DNA from: Bacteroidia bacterium
Lineage (GTDB): Bacteria; Bacteroidota; Bacteroidia; UKL13-3
Assembly (NCBI GenBank): GCA_023151275.1
Contig: JAKLJI010000004.1
Coordinates: 87,891 to 151,890 of the forward strand
Length of the DNA stretch: 64,000 bases
Direction: 5' to 3'
Part shown: positions 18,282-25,226 of the stretch, piece after piece
Numbering within the stretch: the first letter of the stretch is position 1
Layout of the letters: every line of letters begins with the position of its first letter
The notes under the pieces: model-generated
What the model was told of the DNA's origin: nothing
What the model saw: the letters and a program-made list of their open reading frames with translations, nothing else
Databases searched by the model: none
Position numbers and translations under genes: made by a program

Positions 18282-19730
18282 GTGAAGCCGGTAGTACAAT
18301 TGATTTGGTTCAAAAAGGATTTGAGGGTTACGGACCATCAACCGATATGGGAAGCCGCGCAGACCGGCATTCCAACGCTTGCTGTTTTTTTATTTGAACC
18401 CAGCTTGATGGCAGCTTCTGATAGCTCTTTTATCCATTGGCGTTTCGCTGCTCAAGGGCTGTTTGATTTGAAACAAGCCCTTAAGAAGCAGGGCATTCAA
18501 TTGCTGGTTTTGCATGCTGAATTTATTGAGTTTTTTGAGCGCTTGTTGGAATATGTGGATGTCAAAATTGTTTACTCTCACTGCGAAACCGGTAATCAGG
18601 TTAGTTTTAATCGCGACAAACATGTTGCTGCTTATTTGAAAATGAAGGCTGTGATTTGGAAAGAATATCAGCGAGATGGGGTTGTACGCAGGTTGAAAAG
18701 CCGCAAGGCATGGCCGGCAAACTGGTATCAAACCATGCATAATTCACTTTTTGCCTCTGCTTCCTTGAAGTTCTCCGAGTTACGCCTTCCTGTTCCTTTC
18801 CTTAATGCATTTGAAATTCCAGATTTTCCAATCGATGATAAAGCCCGTTTTCAACCCGGAGGAAGACAAAATGGTTTAAAATATTTGAATTCATTTTTAC
18901 AAGAAAGGGTTGTAGGCTATGTGAAACATATTTCGAAACCTGCCGAATCGAGACGTTCCTGCAGTCGATTATCGCCTTACCTTGCTTGGGGTATGTTGAG
19001 CATGAGGGAAGTTTATCAAGCAGTTGAGCGGCAGAAAAAGCTTCAACCCGAACGACGTTTTCAATTGAAGTTTTTTCAAGAACGTCTTCGTTGGCATTGT
19101 CATTTTATCCAGAAGTTTGAAACCGAATGCCGCATGGAGTTTCATAACCTGAATCCGGTATTCAACCAAGTAAGAACCCAAACTAATGAGCGCATACTGG
19201 AAGCTTGGAAAGCAGGTGCAACGGGTTTTCCTTTGGTTGATGCTTGTATGCGTTGTTTGAAAGCAACAGGGTATATCAATTTTCGGATGCGGGCAATGTT
19301 GGTGAGTTTTATTACCCACAATTGCTGGCAGCCTTGGCAAGCAATCGCACCCTATCTGGCGCAGCTGTTTTTGGATTATGAACCAGGAATACATTACCCT
19401 CAAATTCAAATGCAAGCCGGGAGCAGTGGCACGCATATTATTCGCACCTACGATGTGGTAAAGCAATCCTACAAACAAGATCCCATGGGCAATTTTATTC
19501 GCCTCTGGGTAGAAGAATTAAAGGATCTACCTTTGGCATTTGTGCATGAACCTTGGAAATTAAGCCGGGAAGACCGCATGAAAAGCATTCCTTCCTATCC
19601 AGAACCAGTAGTTGATTTGAAACAAAGCCGGCAATTTGCCCAGCAGGAACTCTGGGGCCTCAAAAAGACAAAGCAAGCAAAAGAATACAACCAATACCTA
19701 CTCAATTTATTGACGAATCAGGGGAGTTAG
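18282..19730 (+). CDS. Photolyase/cryptochrome-family flavoprotein with atypical FAD-pocket motif
   Basis: About 482 residues from the GTG at 18282 (VKPVVQLIWFKKDLRVTDH). The track start is 102 bases upstream and overlaps the opposing DUF2805 gene. The N-terminal Rossmann-like antenna domain (about 5-130) and C-terminal FAD domain (ERLRWHCHFIQKFE, TGFPLVDACMRCLKATGYINFRMRAMLVSF) are clear. The usual FAD/lesion segment NNGGWQWASG is replaced by HYPQIQMQAGSSGTHIIRTY, a variant found in a separate photolyase-like branch. DNA repair versus photoreception therefore cannot be decided. A canonical photolyase is encoded separately at 32.0 kb. Confidence 0.85.
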   Translation: MKPVVQLIWFKKDLRVTDHQPIWEAAQTGIPTLAVFLFEPSLMAASDSSFIHWRFAAQGLFDLKQALKKQGIQLLVLHAEFIEFFERLLEYVDVKIVYSHCETGNQVSFNRDKHVAAYLKMKAVIWKEYQRDGVVRRLKSRKAWPANWYQTMHNSLFASASLKFSELRLPVPFLNAFEIPDFPIDDKARFQPGGRQNGLKYLNSFLQERVVGYVKHISKPAESRRSCSRLSPYLAWGMLSMREVYQAVERQKKLQPERRFQLKFFQERLRWHCHFIQKFETECRMEFHNLNPVFNQVRTQTNERILEAWKAGATGFPLVDACMRCLKATGYINFRMRAMLVSFITHNCWQPWQAIAPYLAQLFLDYEPGIHYPQIQMQAGSSGTHIIRTYDVVKQSYKQDPMGNFIRLWVEELKDLPLAFVHEPWKLSREDRMKSIPSYPEPVVDLKQSRQFAQQELWGLKKTKQAKEYNQYLLNLLTNQGS

Positions 19731-19905
19731 TAACTTAAGTGGTTATACGTTGAAAGGGTAGTTGGGCCAAAACTTACGAAGTGTTTAGTCGTATTTCTCC
19801 GCCATATTAAACTAGGACTTTTTTTCTGAATTAAACCGGAATTACTGGGGTTGATAATGATCTGTCTACCTTTTTTGGATTCGTTTAGCCATTACAAGTA
19901 TGGGC

Positions 19906-20481
19906 TCAAAATAAATTTCTATACCAAGGTTTTCCTTTAGCAGGATATTGGCGTAAGGGAGTCATGTTGTTCACCAACAAAGCTACGACCAATAAAATTA
20001 GCACTCCGCTTAAGACTGGAAACAAGACATAGTAATAGCCGAGGGCTTTTAGTTTTGCTGAGCCTGAAACCGCAATTAGTGCAGTGGCACCACCAGGAGG
20101 ATGGAGACTTTTGGTGTATTGCATAGCAATAATCGAAAGTGATACGGCTAAAGGGGCTGCCAGCCAAACAGGACCCCCGAAAAATTGAGCGATTGTTACG
20201 CCAATGAGGGCACTAATTAAGTGACCGAAAATTAAGTTTCGGGGCTGCGCCAATGGACTTTGAATTACACCATAAATCAATACACTGCTTGCTCCGAATG
20301 AGCCAATTAGAAACAGGTTGTCTTGCTCGTTTAGAAACAGGTGCTGTATCCATGCGATAAGGCCAATGCCGCTAAAAGAGCCAATAAATGACCAGATTTT
20401 CTCCTTGTAATCTACCAGGGTTTCTCTGTAAACCACGTACTTTCCAACCCGGTATGTTCTTTTGATATGTCGTCTTACCAC
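19906..20481 (-). CDS. HPP-family membrane protein
   Basis: 191 residues with four to five membrane helices and the diagnostic segment YTKSLHPPGGATALIA (HPP motif) near residue 125. Members of this family are integral membrane proteins; a nitrite-transport role has been shown for plastid and cyanobacterial relatives, but function here is unknown. The start is a GTG at 20481; the next residues are basic and precede the first helix (IWSFIGSFSGIGLIAWIQ). It is convergent with the photolyase-like gene, separated by 175 bases in which I see no clear terminator. Confidence 0.85.
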   Translation of the reverse strand: MVRRHIKRTYRVGKYVVYRETLVDYKEKIWSFIGSFSGIGLIAWIQHLFLNEQDNLFLIGSFGASSVLIYGVIQSPLAQPRNLIFGHLISALIGVTIAQFFGGPVWLAAPLAVSLSIIAMQYTKSLHPPGGATALIAVSGSAKLKALGYYYVLFPVLSGVLILLVVALLVNNMTPLRQYPAKGKPWYRNLF

Positions 20482-20757
20482 CTGAACTGTTTTAAGTATT
20501 TGTCATCTCTTTGTGCTGCTTTTTTTGATATTTCCAAGCCTTTGTAGATGCCTATTCAACATCACGATAGCCTAATTCAATTTTTGGGATGGACGATGGC
20601 AAATAAACTACAATAATTCGGCATTCTTTCAAAAACAGTAATCGAAGATTTTGGATTTGGCGAGAACTTAAAGCTAATGCGCTTTGATTTTGCGTCTACA
20701 TCCTTGACAGTTTATTCCATTAAAATGCTAGCTTGCCTAAAATCAGTCTGAAATCAT

Positions 20758-21327
20758 ATGAAATGGCTGTGGGTTTTAATTCTAACAGGTATTGTGTTGA
20801 GTGCTTGTCGCAAAGGAACCGAATGCGATGAGCGGGCCATTTATTCGTACTTAAGTTCAAGTCAAAAAGCAAGATTACCCTATCTTGGTCATGAAATGCT
20901 CAAATTTTGTTCACTGCAAGGCGATACTTTATCATTTGCTTGTGAGGGGCCAAAGCAAAGCTTTTTGAAAACTCAAAAGGTAGGAGAGGATATCAATTGC
21001 GCACAAGATTGGTATTTGGAGCGCCAAGCGTATAACTTTAGGTGCTTGGAAGATTCAACTTATGCATTTCAGCTTTCCACTCGGGTGCTTGCTGACCAAT
21101 CTTATTCCTTATTGGATTTCTTCATCAAGAATGCTCCAGCAATTCGGAGCGAGGATTATGCCTTAACTCAGCCTAATTTATTTCGCGATTCCATAAATTT
21201 AAATGGAAGAGTTTACAAAGCCTTGGCCCTTTATTTTTATTCCGGTGAAATTGCTGGGAAGTGGGTGGATAGTCTGGGGCTGGCACAAATCCGTATCGGG
21301 AAAACTGATTATTTAAGGTTGAATTGA
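20758..21327 (+). CDS. Hypothetical lipoprotein
   Basis: 189 residues. A lipoprotein signal (MKWLWVLILTGIVLSAC, lipobox LSAC) precedes a Cys-containing mature domain with no family I recognise. Mature Cys residues (CDERAIYS, FCSLQGDT, FACEG, INCAQDW, FRCLED) suggest disulphides in the periplasm. The final 47 bases of the gene, including the stop, belong to a 57-bp sequence that recurs at 22170-22226, on the far side of the toxin-antitoxin cassette. The ATG start is clear. Confidence 0.7.
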   Translation: MKWLWVLILTGIVLSACRKGTECDERAIYSYLSSSQKARLPYLGHEMLKFCSLQGDTLSFACEGPKQSFLKTQKVGEDINCAQDWYLERQAYNFRCLEDSTYAFQLSTRVLADQSYSLLDFFIKNAPAIRSEDYALTQPNLFRDSINLNGRVYKALALYFYSGEIAGKWVDSLGLAQIRIGKTDYLRLN

Positions 21328-21337
21328 AAAGCAAATT
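21281..21337 (+). repeat. 57-bp direct repeat, copy 1 (3' end of the lipoprotein gene)
   Basis: This 57-bp stretch covers the last codons and stop of the lipoprotein gene. It matches 22170-22226 with three mismatches in the same orientation. The two copies bracket 832 bases that contain the VapBC-like pair. Confidence 0.85.
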
Positions 21338-21397
21338 GCCACTCACGCTTTTCAGGACTTTTTAGATATTGATCCTTAATGAAGTTCTTAATTATTT

Positions 21398-21762
21398 TTA
21401 CATCTCCAGAATTACCAGATCCAAGTCTTTTATTTTTGAAAATCCTTTATCAGCTGTTACCAATGGAATTTGGTAAGCTAAAGATGTTGCTGCAATTATG
21501 GCATCAGGAAGTTTCACATTGTATTTGCGCTTTAAGTCGATTGTTTTTTCTTTTATTTTAGAATTCCATTCCAAAAGAAAACAATCGTTTATTAATTGGC
21601 GTAATTTAGAATCCTCTGATTTTGAGATTCCTTTAAAACCTAAAAGTTCAATTTCAGAGTAAAAGAAATCCCAAAGTCATATTCCAAAAATGGCTCAACA
21701 GTATTGTTTCCTTCATGGATATAAATCAGAAAATTTGTATCAGCAAGAAAATCAATCTTCAT
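21398..21762 (-). pseudogene. PIN-domain (VapC-like) toxin with a single-base frameshift
   Basis: Not in the ORF track. From the ATG at 21762 the frame reads MKIDFLADTNFLIYIHEGNN ... DFGISF, then runs to a stop (TLKLNF*). Restoring one base in the A4 run at 21661-21664 gives YSEIELLGFKG ... KLPDAIIAATSLAY ... LVTADKGFSKI and a stop at 21398, about 121 residues in all. The four acidic PIN positions are then present: DTN, the Glu of SEIELLG, PDA and TAD. PIN toxins are endoribonucleases. The start overlaps the upstream antitoxin by 11 bases. It is either an inactivated toxin or a one-base sequencing error. Confidence 0.8.
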
Positions 21763-21919
21763 TTTCGCGCATTAAGGTTTGATAGTTTAGTCCGTCAATA
21801 TTCCTTTTTAACTTGCCAAAGTGTTTCTTTAAATTTCCTGCACTACTCGTTTTCTTTAGTTTTTCTCTAAGAATTTTTGTAATGTTCTTCGAGTTAGATT
21901 TATCAATTACTACAGCCAT
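21752..21919 (-). CDS. VapB-like antitoxin of the PIN toxin
   Basis: A 55-residue ORF too short for the track: MAVVIDKSNSKNITKILREK ... FGKLKRNIDGLNYQTLMRENED. The short, basic N-terminal half and acidic C-terminal half, and the 11-base overlap with the following PIN gene, are typical of Bacteroidota antitoxins that bind DNA through the N-terminus and the toxin through the C-terminus. A -7 box TATATTTG lies about 17 bases upstream. The frame is intact although its toxin partner is frameshifted. Family membership is judged from size, layout and composition rather than a named domain. Confidence 0.75.
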   Translation of the reverse strand: MAVVIDKSNSKNITKILREKLKKTSSAGNLKKHFGKLKRNIDGLNYQTLMRENED

Positions 21920-21935
21920 AAATTCTCAAATTTAC

Positions 21936-21943
21936 CAAATATA
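21936..21943 (-). promoter_or_regulatory. -7 box (TATATTTG) of the vapBC-like operon
   Basis: On the minus strand TATATTTG matches the Bacteroidota consensus TAnnTTTG exactly and lies 17 bases before the antitoxin ATG. No clear -33 element was identified. Confidence 0.6.
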
Positions 21944-22169
21944 CGAAATTGTTAATATTTTTTAAGTTCAGTTTTTTGTCTGGCTCTTGATATCCCGAGA
22001 GGGGTCTAGATTCGATGTCAAGTGCTTACATTTATTCAGCCAAAGGGTCCTTAATTTTATATGGTTAGCCTTTTTTTGCTTAAGGATTTATTCGATTTAG
22101 TTCATGCCTAATGGAAGATTTCGGGGAGGACTAACTTTTTATTTAGTTAGTTACTAGTGTGATATGATT

Positions 22170-22226
22170 TGGCACAAATCCGAATCTGGAGAACTGATTA
22201 TTTAAGGTTGAATTGAAAAGCAAATT
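22170..22226 (+). repeat. 57-bp direct repeat, copy 2 (orphan gene end)
   Basis: Same orientation as copy 1 and 54 of 57 bases identical, but here no open frame of the lipoprotein precedes it. It is therefore a duplicated or left-over 3' end. The surrounding 21.9-22.4 kb is otherwise gene-free; it holds a 9-bp perfect hairpin (AACAGGAAT / ATTCCTGTT) at 22290-22313 and a weaker one at 22130-22151. Confidence 0.85.
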
Positions 22227-22420
22227 ATTGTGCTTGAATGAAGCAGAATTTTCTTTGGACTTGGGGAAGAATTCTCACTGTTTTGAAGGAACAGGAATAA
22301 GCCGATTCCTGTTTCAGTTAATCTGGGAAAGGGTTAAAATTTAACTAAGAAAATGGCTTCGGTTTAACCAGGTTTTTGTGTTTTTGGAAATTCATCTTTG
22401 AGAAGGAGGTTTAACTATGC

Positions 22421-23110
22421 TTAGTTTTTCCAAGGCAAGGGCCCTATGTTGAGGATGGCCTCTCTTTTTACAACCTTAATTTTGATTTTTGCTTTGCCAT
22501 TTTTTTTCATACCCCATTTTTCTTGCAAGTCGGTGTTTAATTTTAGAAGGATGATTCGTTTGTGAGGGTGTTTTTTCAGCTCCTCTTCGTATAATCTCAC
22601 GCCATCTTCATATCCCGATTTTCCACCTGCAAATTTTGACCAGCATGCAATGGCATAAAAATCAGCATTTTTGATTTTTGAAAAGTCCACATAGTTTTCC
22701 CGGTAGTCATAGCATTTATTTAGGATGTTTGTCAAATTATAGGTCGATGGGTGAACTTTAAAGCTGTCGTTTTTGCCCTGAATAAATTCTGAGAAAATGA
22801 TGCCGCTGCAAGACGCGGAACCATTGTATTCTATAAGATTGCCTGTACTGTCAAATAGCTGAAATTCGCCACCTATGGACTGCTGTATCCAATAATACGC
22901 ATTTCCGGTATCTGCATGAATAATAAAAGAGTTTGTGGTGTCAAAATTATTTTCAAGTTGAAATTGCATTGTGGATTGTGTTGTTTCCACCTTTGCATCC
23001 TTGAATCCAGAGTTAATAACCAAACTGGCTATTAGGCTACAAGAATTTAATAAGGGTAAGCAAAGTAATAGCATGAAGATTCGTTCTAGGTGATTTCTTG
23101 ATGCTTTCAT
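22421..23110 (-). CDS. Hypothetical lipoprotein
   Basis: 229 residues with a lipoprotein signal (FMLLLCLPLLNSC) and a mature domain of unknown family. Noticeable are NSFIIHADTGNAYYWIQQS near residue 60 and ADFYAIACWSKFAGGKSGYEDG near residue 150, followed by a Lys-rich end. I do not recognise the fold. It stands alone in the accessory stretch, with no operon partner. The ATG (MKASRNHLERIF) gives a basic n-region and is the likely start. Confidence 0.6.
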   Translation of the reverse strand: MKASRNHLERIFMLLLCLPLLNSCSLIASLVINSGFKDAKVETTQSTMQFQLENNFDTTNSFIIHADTGNAYYWIQQSIGGEFQLFDSTGNLIEYNGSASCSGIIFSEFIQGKNDSFKVHPSTYNLTNILNKCYDYRENYVDFSKIKNADFYAIACWSKFAGGKSGYEDGVRLYEEELKKHPHKRIILLKLNTDLQEKWGMKKNGKAKIKIKVVKREAILNIGPLPWKN

Positions 23111-23624
23111 TGGTAGGTTTAACGAGTATTAATTGCTATTAGTTTTTGAAATAATTGATTGTCTAATATGGTAGTAAAGAGAATCAACTTGAGATTTGCC
23201 TCCTTCAATTTTTAACGAGATTTTGTTGGTTTTGAGTTGCTCTGTTTAAAACATGCACAACAAATTAAAGTAGCATTAGGAATAGAGGCTGTGCACACGG
23301 TTTTGAGAAGTTGGTTTAATGAAAATGTGTGAGTGGTTGGTGGATGTATTTGAAAAACTACCAACCCGAAAAGTCAATCAAATCGATGACCTACTACCTC
23401 ACAACTGGAAACAATTAAACTAGGTGTACTTTACCTGGGGGATACATTGTTTTAATAACATCCTACGGAGTTTAAAAAATGAATTCAGTAAAGGGTTGAT
23501 AACAAAAGTATTAGCCGTCGACTCATTGTTTGATAGTTAGTTATATAATTAGCCAAATAGGGCAAAATGCATGAGTTTTGGCGTGTTAAAATGCGATGAA
23601 GCGCAAAGTTAATTCCAACTTAAA
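23111..23624. other. Accessory intergenic region with IS debris
   Basis: Apart from the IS66 C-terminal scrap at 23319-23423, no intact gene is visible. A short open stretch before it (about 23235-23330, ELLCLKHAQQIKVALGIEAV) is not recognisable and may be more mobile-element debris. Confidence 0.45.
23319..23423 (+). pseudogene. IS66-family transposase C-terminal remnant
   Basis: The frame reads MKMCEWLVDVFEKLPTRKVN followed by QIDDLLPHNWKQLN and a stop. This matches the C-terminus of IS66 transposases (...YLxDVLxRLPxHPxNxIDELLPHNW). Nothing upstream in frame continues the transposase, so only the last 34 codons survive. It marks past insertion activity next to the tRNA-Asn region. Confidence 0.75.
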
Positions 23625-23650
23625 CAAAAAAGCCATCCGAAATGATGGCT
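23625..23650 (-). terminator. Terminator after the degenerate tRNA-Asn copy
   Basis: On the minus strand AGCCATC-ATTTCG-GATGGCT is followed by a T-run. It has the same GCCAT core as the terminator after the intact tRNA-Asn at 24.0 kb, which suggests that tRNA and terminator were duplicated together. Confidence 0.75.
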
Positions 23651-23678
23651 TGTTGCTCCCCGACCTGGACTCGAACCA
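23649..23678. repeat. 30-bp direct repeat A (tRNA-Asn 3' end)
   Basis: These 30 bases, covering the tRNA-Asn T-arm 3' side and acceptor 3' strand, are identical to 24059-24088, exactly 410 bases away in the same orientation. The two copies bracket the GIY-YIG gene like attachment or homing-site duplicates. Confidence 0.9.
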
Positions 23679-23743
23679 TCCCGGACGTCCGGGAATGATT
23701 AACTTGGCTCATGTGGGACTCTTTTCAGCTGAGCTAAAGGTCC
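23656..23743 (-). pseudogene. Degenerate tRNA-Asn-like sequence with a palindromic insert
   Basis: Read on the minus strand it aligns with the intact tRNA-Asn at 24.1 kb: AGCTCAGCTG D-arm, ATGA...GTTAATCAT anticodon arm (loop lengthened by three bases, GTT retained) and GGTTCGAGTCC T-arm with the acceptor 3' strand. The variable region is replaced by a perfect 16-bp palindrome, TCCCGGACGTCCGGGA (23679-23694), and the 5' acceptor strand (GGACCTT) no longer pairs with TCGGGGA. It cannot be a working tRNA. Its 5' half overlaps and encodes the C-terminal residues (GPLAQLKRVPHEPS) of the GIY-YIG gene. Confidence 0.75.
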
Positions 23744-24004
23744 AGAACCCGCAAAATCATCGGCTAAAATTTGCTGAATGAGTTTTCTGCTTTTCTGCCT
23801 TTTGATGAACTTTTCAATTTTGTCAGCATCTCCTTTAGAATTTGAGACTTCAAAAACAGCAATAAGCTTCCAGTCTTTGTACCTTCCGGTAAATCTCTCG
23901 CCAGAATTGTTGAGGTGTTGCGATAATCTTTGCCAAGGATTTTGGGAGTGTCCGATATAGTATTTATCGGCATCTTCGGAAAAAAGGAAATAGATGTAAT
24001 ACAT
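23699..24004 (-). CDS. GIY-YIG single-domain nuclease
   Basis: 101 residues of the small UvrC-N-like GIY-YIG type (COG2827-like). Motifs: YYIYFLFSEDADKYYIGHS (the GIY...YIG pair), NPWQRLSQH (catalytic Arg) and DKIEKFIKRQKSR (catalytic Glu). The catalytic domain ends near residue 80; the remaining residues GSGPLAQLKRVPHEPS come from a degenerate tRNA-Asn sequence, so the gene reads into a tRNA-like element. It begins about 20 bases after the terminator of the intact tRNA-Asn. The nuclease family includes homing enzymes, and the flanking tRNA duplicates suggest that tRNA genes are its target site; this is inference. Confidence 0.85.
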   Translation of the reverse strand: MYYIYFLFSEDADKYYIGHSQNPWQRLSQHLNNSGERFTGRYKDWKLIAVFEVSNSKGDADKIEKFIKRQKSRKLIQQILADDFAGSGPLAQLKRVPHEPS

Positions 24005-24023
24005 GGAGGGTAGGATAAAAACG

Positions 24024-24057
24024 AAAAAGCCATTCGTCTAGTGATGAATGGCTTTTT
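24024..24057 (-). terminator. Terminator of tRNA-Asn
   Basis: On the minus strand AAAAAGCCATTC pairs with GAATGGCTTTTT across a 10-base loop, 9 bases after the tRNA 3' end. It is a perfect 12-bp stem ending in a T-run. Confidence 0.85.
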
Positions 24058-24058
24058 A

Positions 24059-24088
24059 CTTGTTGCTCCCCGACCTGGACTCGAACCA
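24059..24088. repeat. 30-bp direct repeat B (3' end of intact tRNA-Asn)
   Basis: Identical to repeat A at 23649-23678. Here it is part of a functional tRNA gene. Confidence 0.9.
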
Positions 24089-24139
24089 GGGACCCCATGA
24101 TTAACAGTCATGTGCTCTAACCAGCTGAGCTATCGAGGA
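24066..24139 (-). tRNA. tRNA-Asn (GUU)
   Basis: A 74-base cloverleaf on the minus strand: acceptor TCCTCGA / TCGGGGA, D-arm AGCTCAGCTGGTTAGAGC, anticodon arm ATGACTGTTAATCAT with anticodon GTT, T-arm CCTGGTTCGAGTCCAGG. CCA is not encoded (GCA follows), as is usual in this phylum. It is followed by its own terminator and then the GIY-YIG gene. Confidence 0.93.
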
Positions 24140-24224
24140 GTTTCCTCCGAAAGGGGATGCAATGATAGGAAATGAAATTTAATTGCGCAATATTTGTACA
24201 GAAATTTTTTTAAAAAAATAACGC

Positions 24225-25151
24225 ATGAGCTTATTAGTTGTTGGTTCTGTGGCATTTGATGCTATAGAAACTCCCTTCGGAAAAACAGACAAAATTGTTG
24301 GAGGAGCCGCTTCCTACATTTCACTTGCCGCTTCTTACTTTACTAAGTCCACAAATTTAGTTGCTGTTGTGGGTGAAGATTTCCCCCAGGCATTTATTGA
24401 TCACCTCAATCAGCATGGGGTTGATACCACAGGTTTGCAAGTGAAGAAGGGCGAAAAATCCTTTTTCTGGAGCGGAAAGTACCATACCGATATGAATAGT
24501 CGGGATACGCTTGTTACTGAGTTAAATGTATTGGCAGATTTCGATCCCATTGTACCTGAGGCTTATCAGAATTGTGAGTTTTTGATGCTTGGAAATCTCA
24601 CCCCAAAGGTTCAACAAACGGTAATTGAGCGTTTGCAAAAACGTCCGAAGCTTGTTGTAATGGATACCATGAACTTTTGGATGGAAGTGGCCTTGGATGA
24701 TTTGAAAGAGACCCTCAAGAAAGTAGATGTATTAACCATCAATGATGAGGAGGCTCGTCAGCTTTCAGGTGAATATTCTTTGGTGAAAGCGGCAGCAAAA
24801 ATTCAGGAAATGGGTCCTAAATACCTGATTATTAAAAAGGGTGAGAACGGTGCTTTGTTGTTTCATGGCAAGGAGGTGTTTTTTGCTCCAGCTCTTCCGC
24901 TTGAAGATGTTTTTGATCCAACTGGTGCTGGTGATACATTTGCCGGTGGATTTATTGGTTACCTGGCCAAAACCGGTGATATCAGCTTTGAGAACATGAA
25001 GAATGCGATCATTTTTGGTTCAGCAATGGCCTCTTTCTGTGTTGAAAAGTTTGGTACTGAACGAATCATCAATCTAAGTCAAGCCGAGCTGGATGCTCGT
25101 ATTCAGGCATTCCGCAACTTAGTTCGATTTGATATTCCTGCTACTCTGTAA
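24225..25151 (+). CDS. PfkB-family carbohydrate kinase
   Basis: 308 residues of the ribokinase fold. The N-terminal VVGSVAFDAIETPFGKTDKIVGGAASYISLAAS carries the substrate-binding GG motif, and the C-terminal DPTGAGDTFAGGFIGYL (near 238) is the PfkB signature with the catalytic Asp and anion hole. It phosphorylates a sugar or nucleoside with ATP; the substrate is not evident from sequence alone. It is monocistronic, bounded by tRNA-Asn upstream on the other strand and a very strong terminator downstream. The ATG at 24225 directly precedes the first strand. Confidence 0.9.
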   Translation: MSLLVVGSVAFDAIETPFGKTDKIVGGAASYISLAASYFTKSTNLVAVVGEDFPQAFIDHLNQHGVDTTGLQVKKGEKSFFWSGKYHTDMNSRDTLVTELNVLADFDPIVPEAYQNCEFLMLGNLTPKVQQTVIERLQKRPKLVVMDTMNFWMEVALDDLKETLKKVDVLTINDEEARQLSGEYSLVKAAAKIQEMGPKYLIIKKGENGALLFHGKEVFFAPALPLEDVFDPTGAGDTFAGGFIGYLAKTGDISFENMKNAIIFGSAMASFCVEKFGTERIINLSQAELDARIQAFRNLVRFDIPATL

Positions 25152-25170
25152 GTTCACCATGAAGTATAAA

Positions 25171-25210
25171 AGAAATGGCCATCAGCTTGCTGATGGCCAT
25201 TTCTTTTTGT
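25171..25210 (+). terminator. Strong terminator, 16-bp perfect stem
   Basis: AGAAATGGCCATCAGC-TT-GCTGATGGCCATTTCT followed by TTTTG, 20 bases after the kinase stop. It probably also serves the convergent membrane-protein gene at 25227, though the A-run on the other side is short. Confidence 0.9.
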
Positions 25211-25226
25211 GCATAGCACCAATTAT

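Noticed and set aside
23596-23781. 61-residue plus-strand ORF
   Set aside because: It is antisense to the degenerate tRNA and the GIY-YIG end; the composition comes from tRNA sequence.
23764-24111. 115-residue minus-strand ORF including GVPGSSPGRGATSKK
   Set aside because: It reads through tRNA-Asn, its terminator and the GIY-YIG gene in the wrong frame; the peptide is a translated tRNA T-arm.
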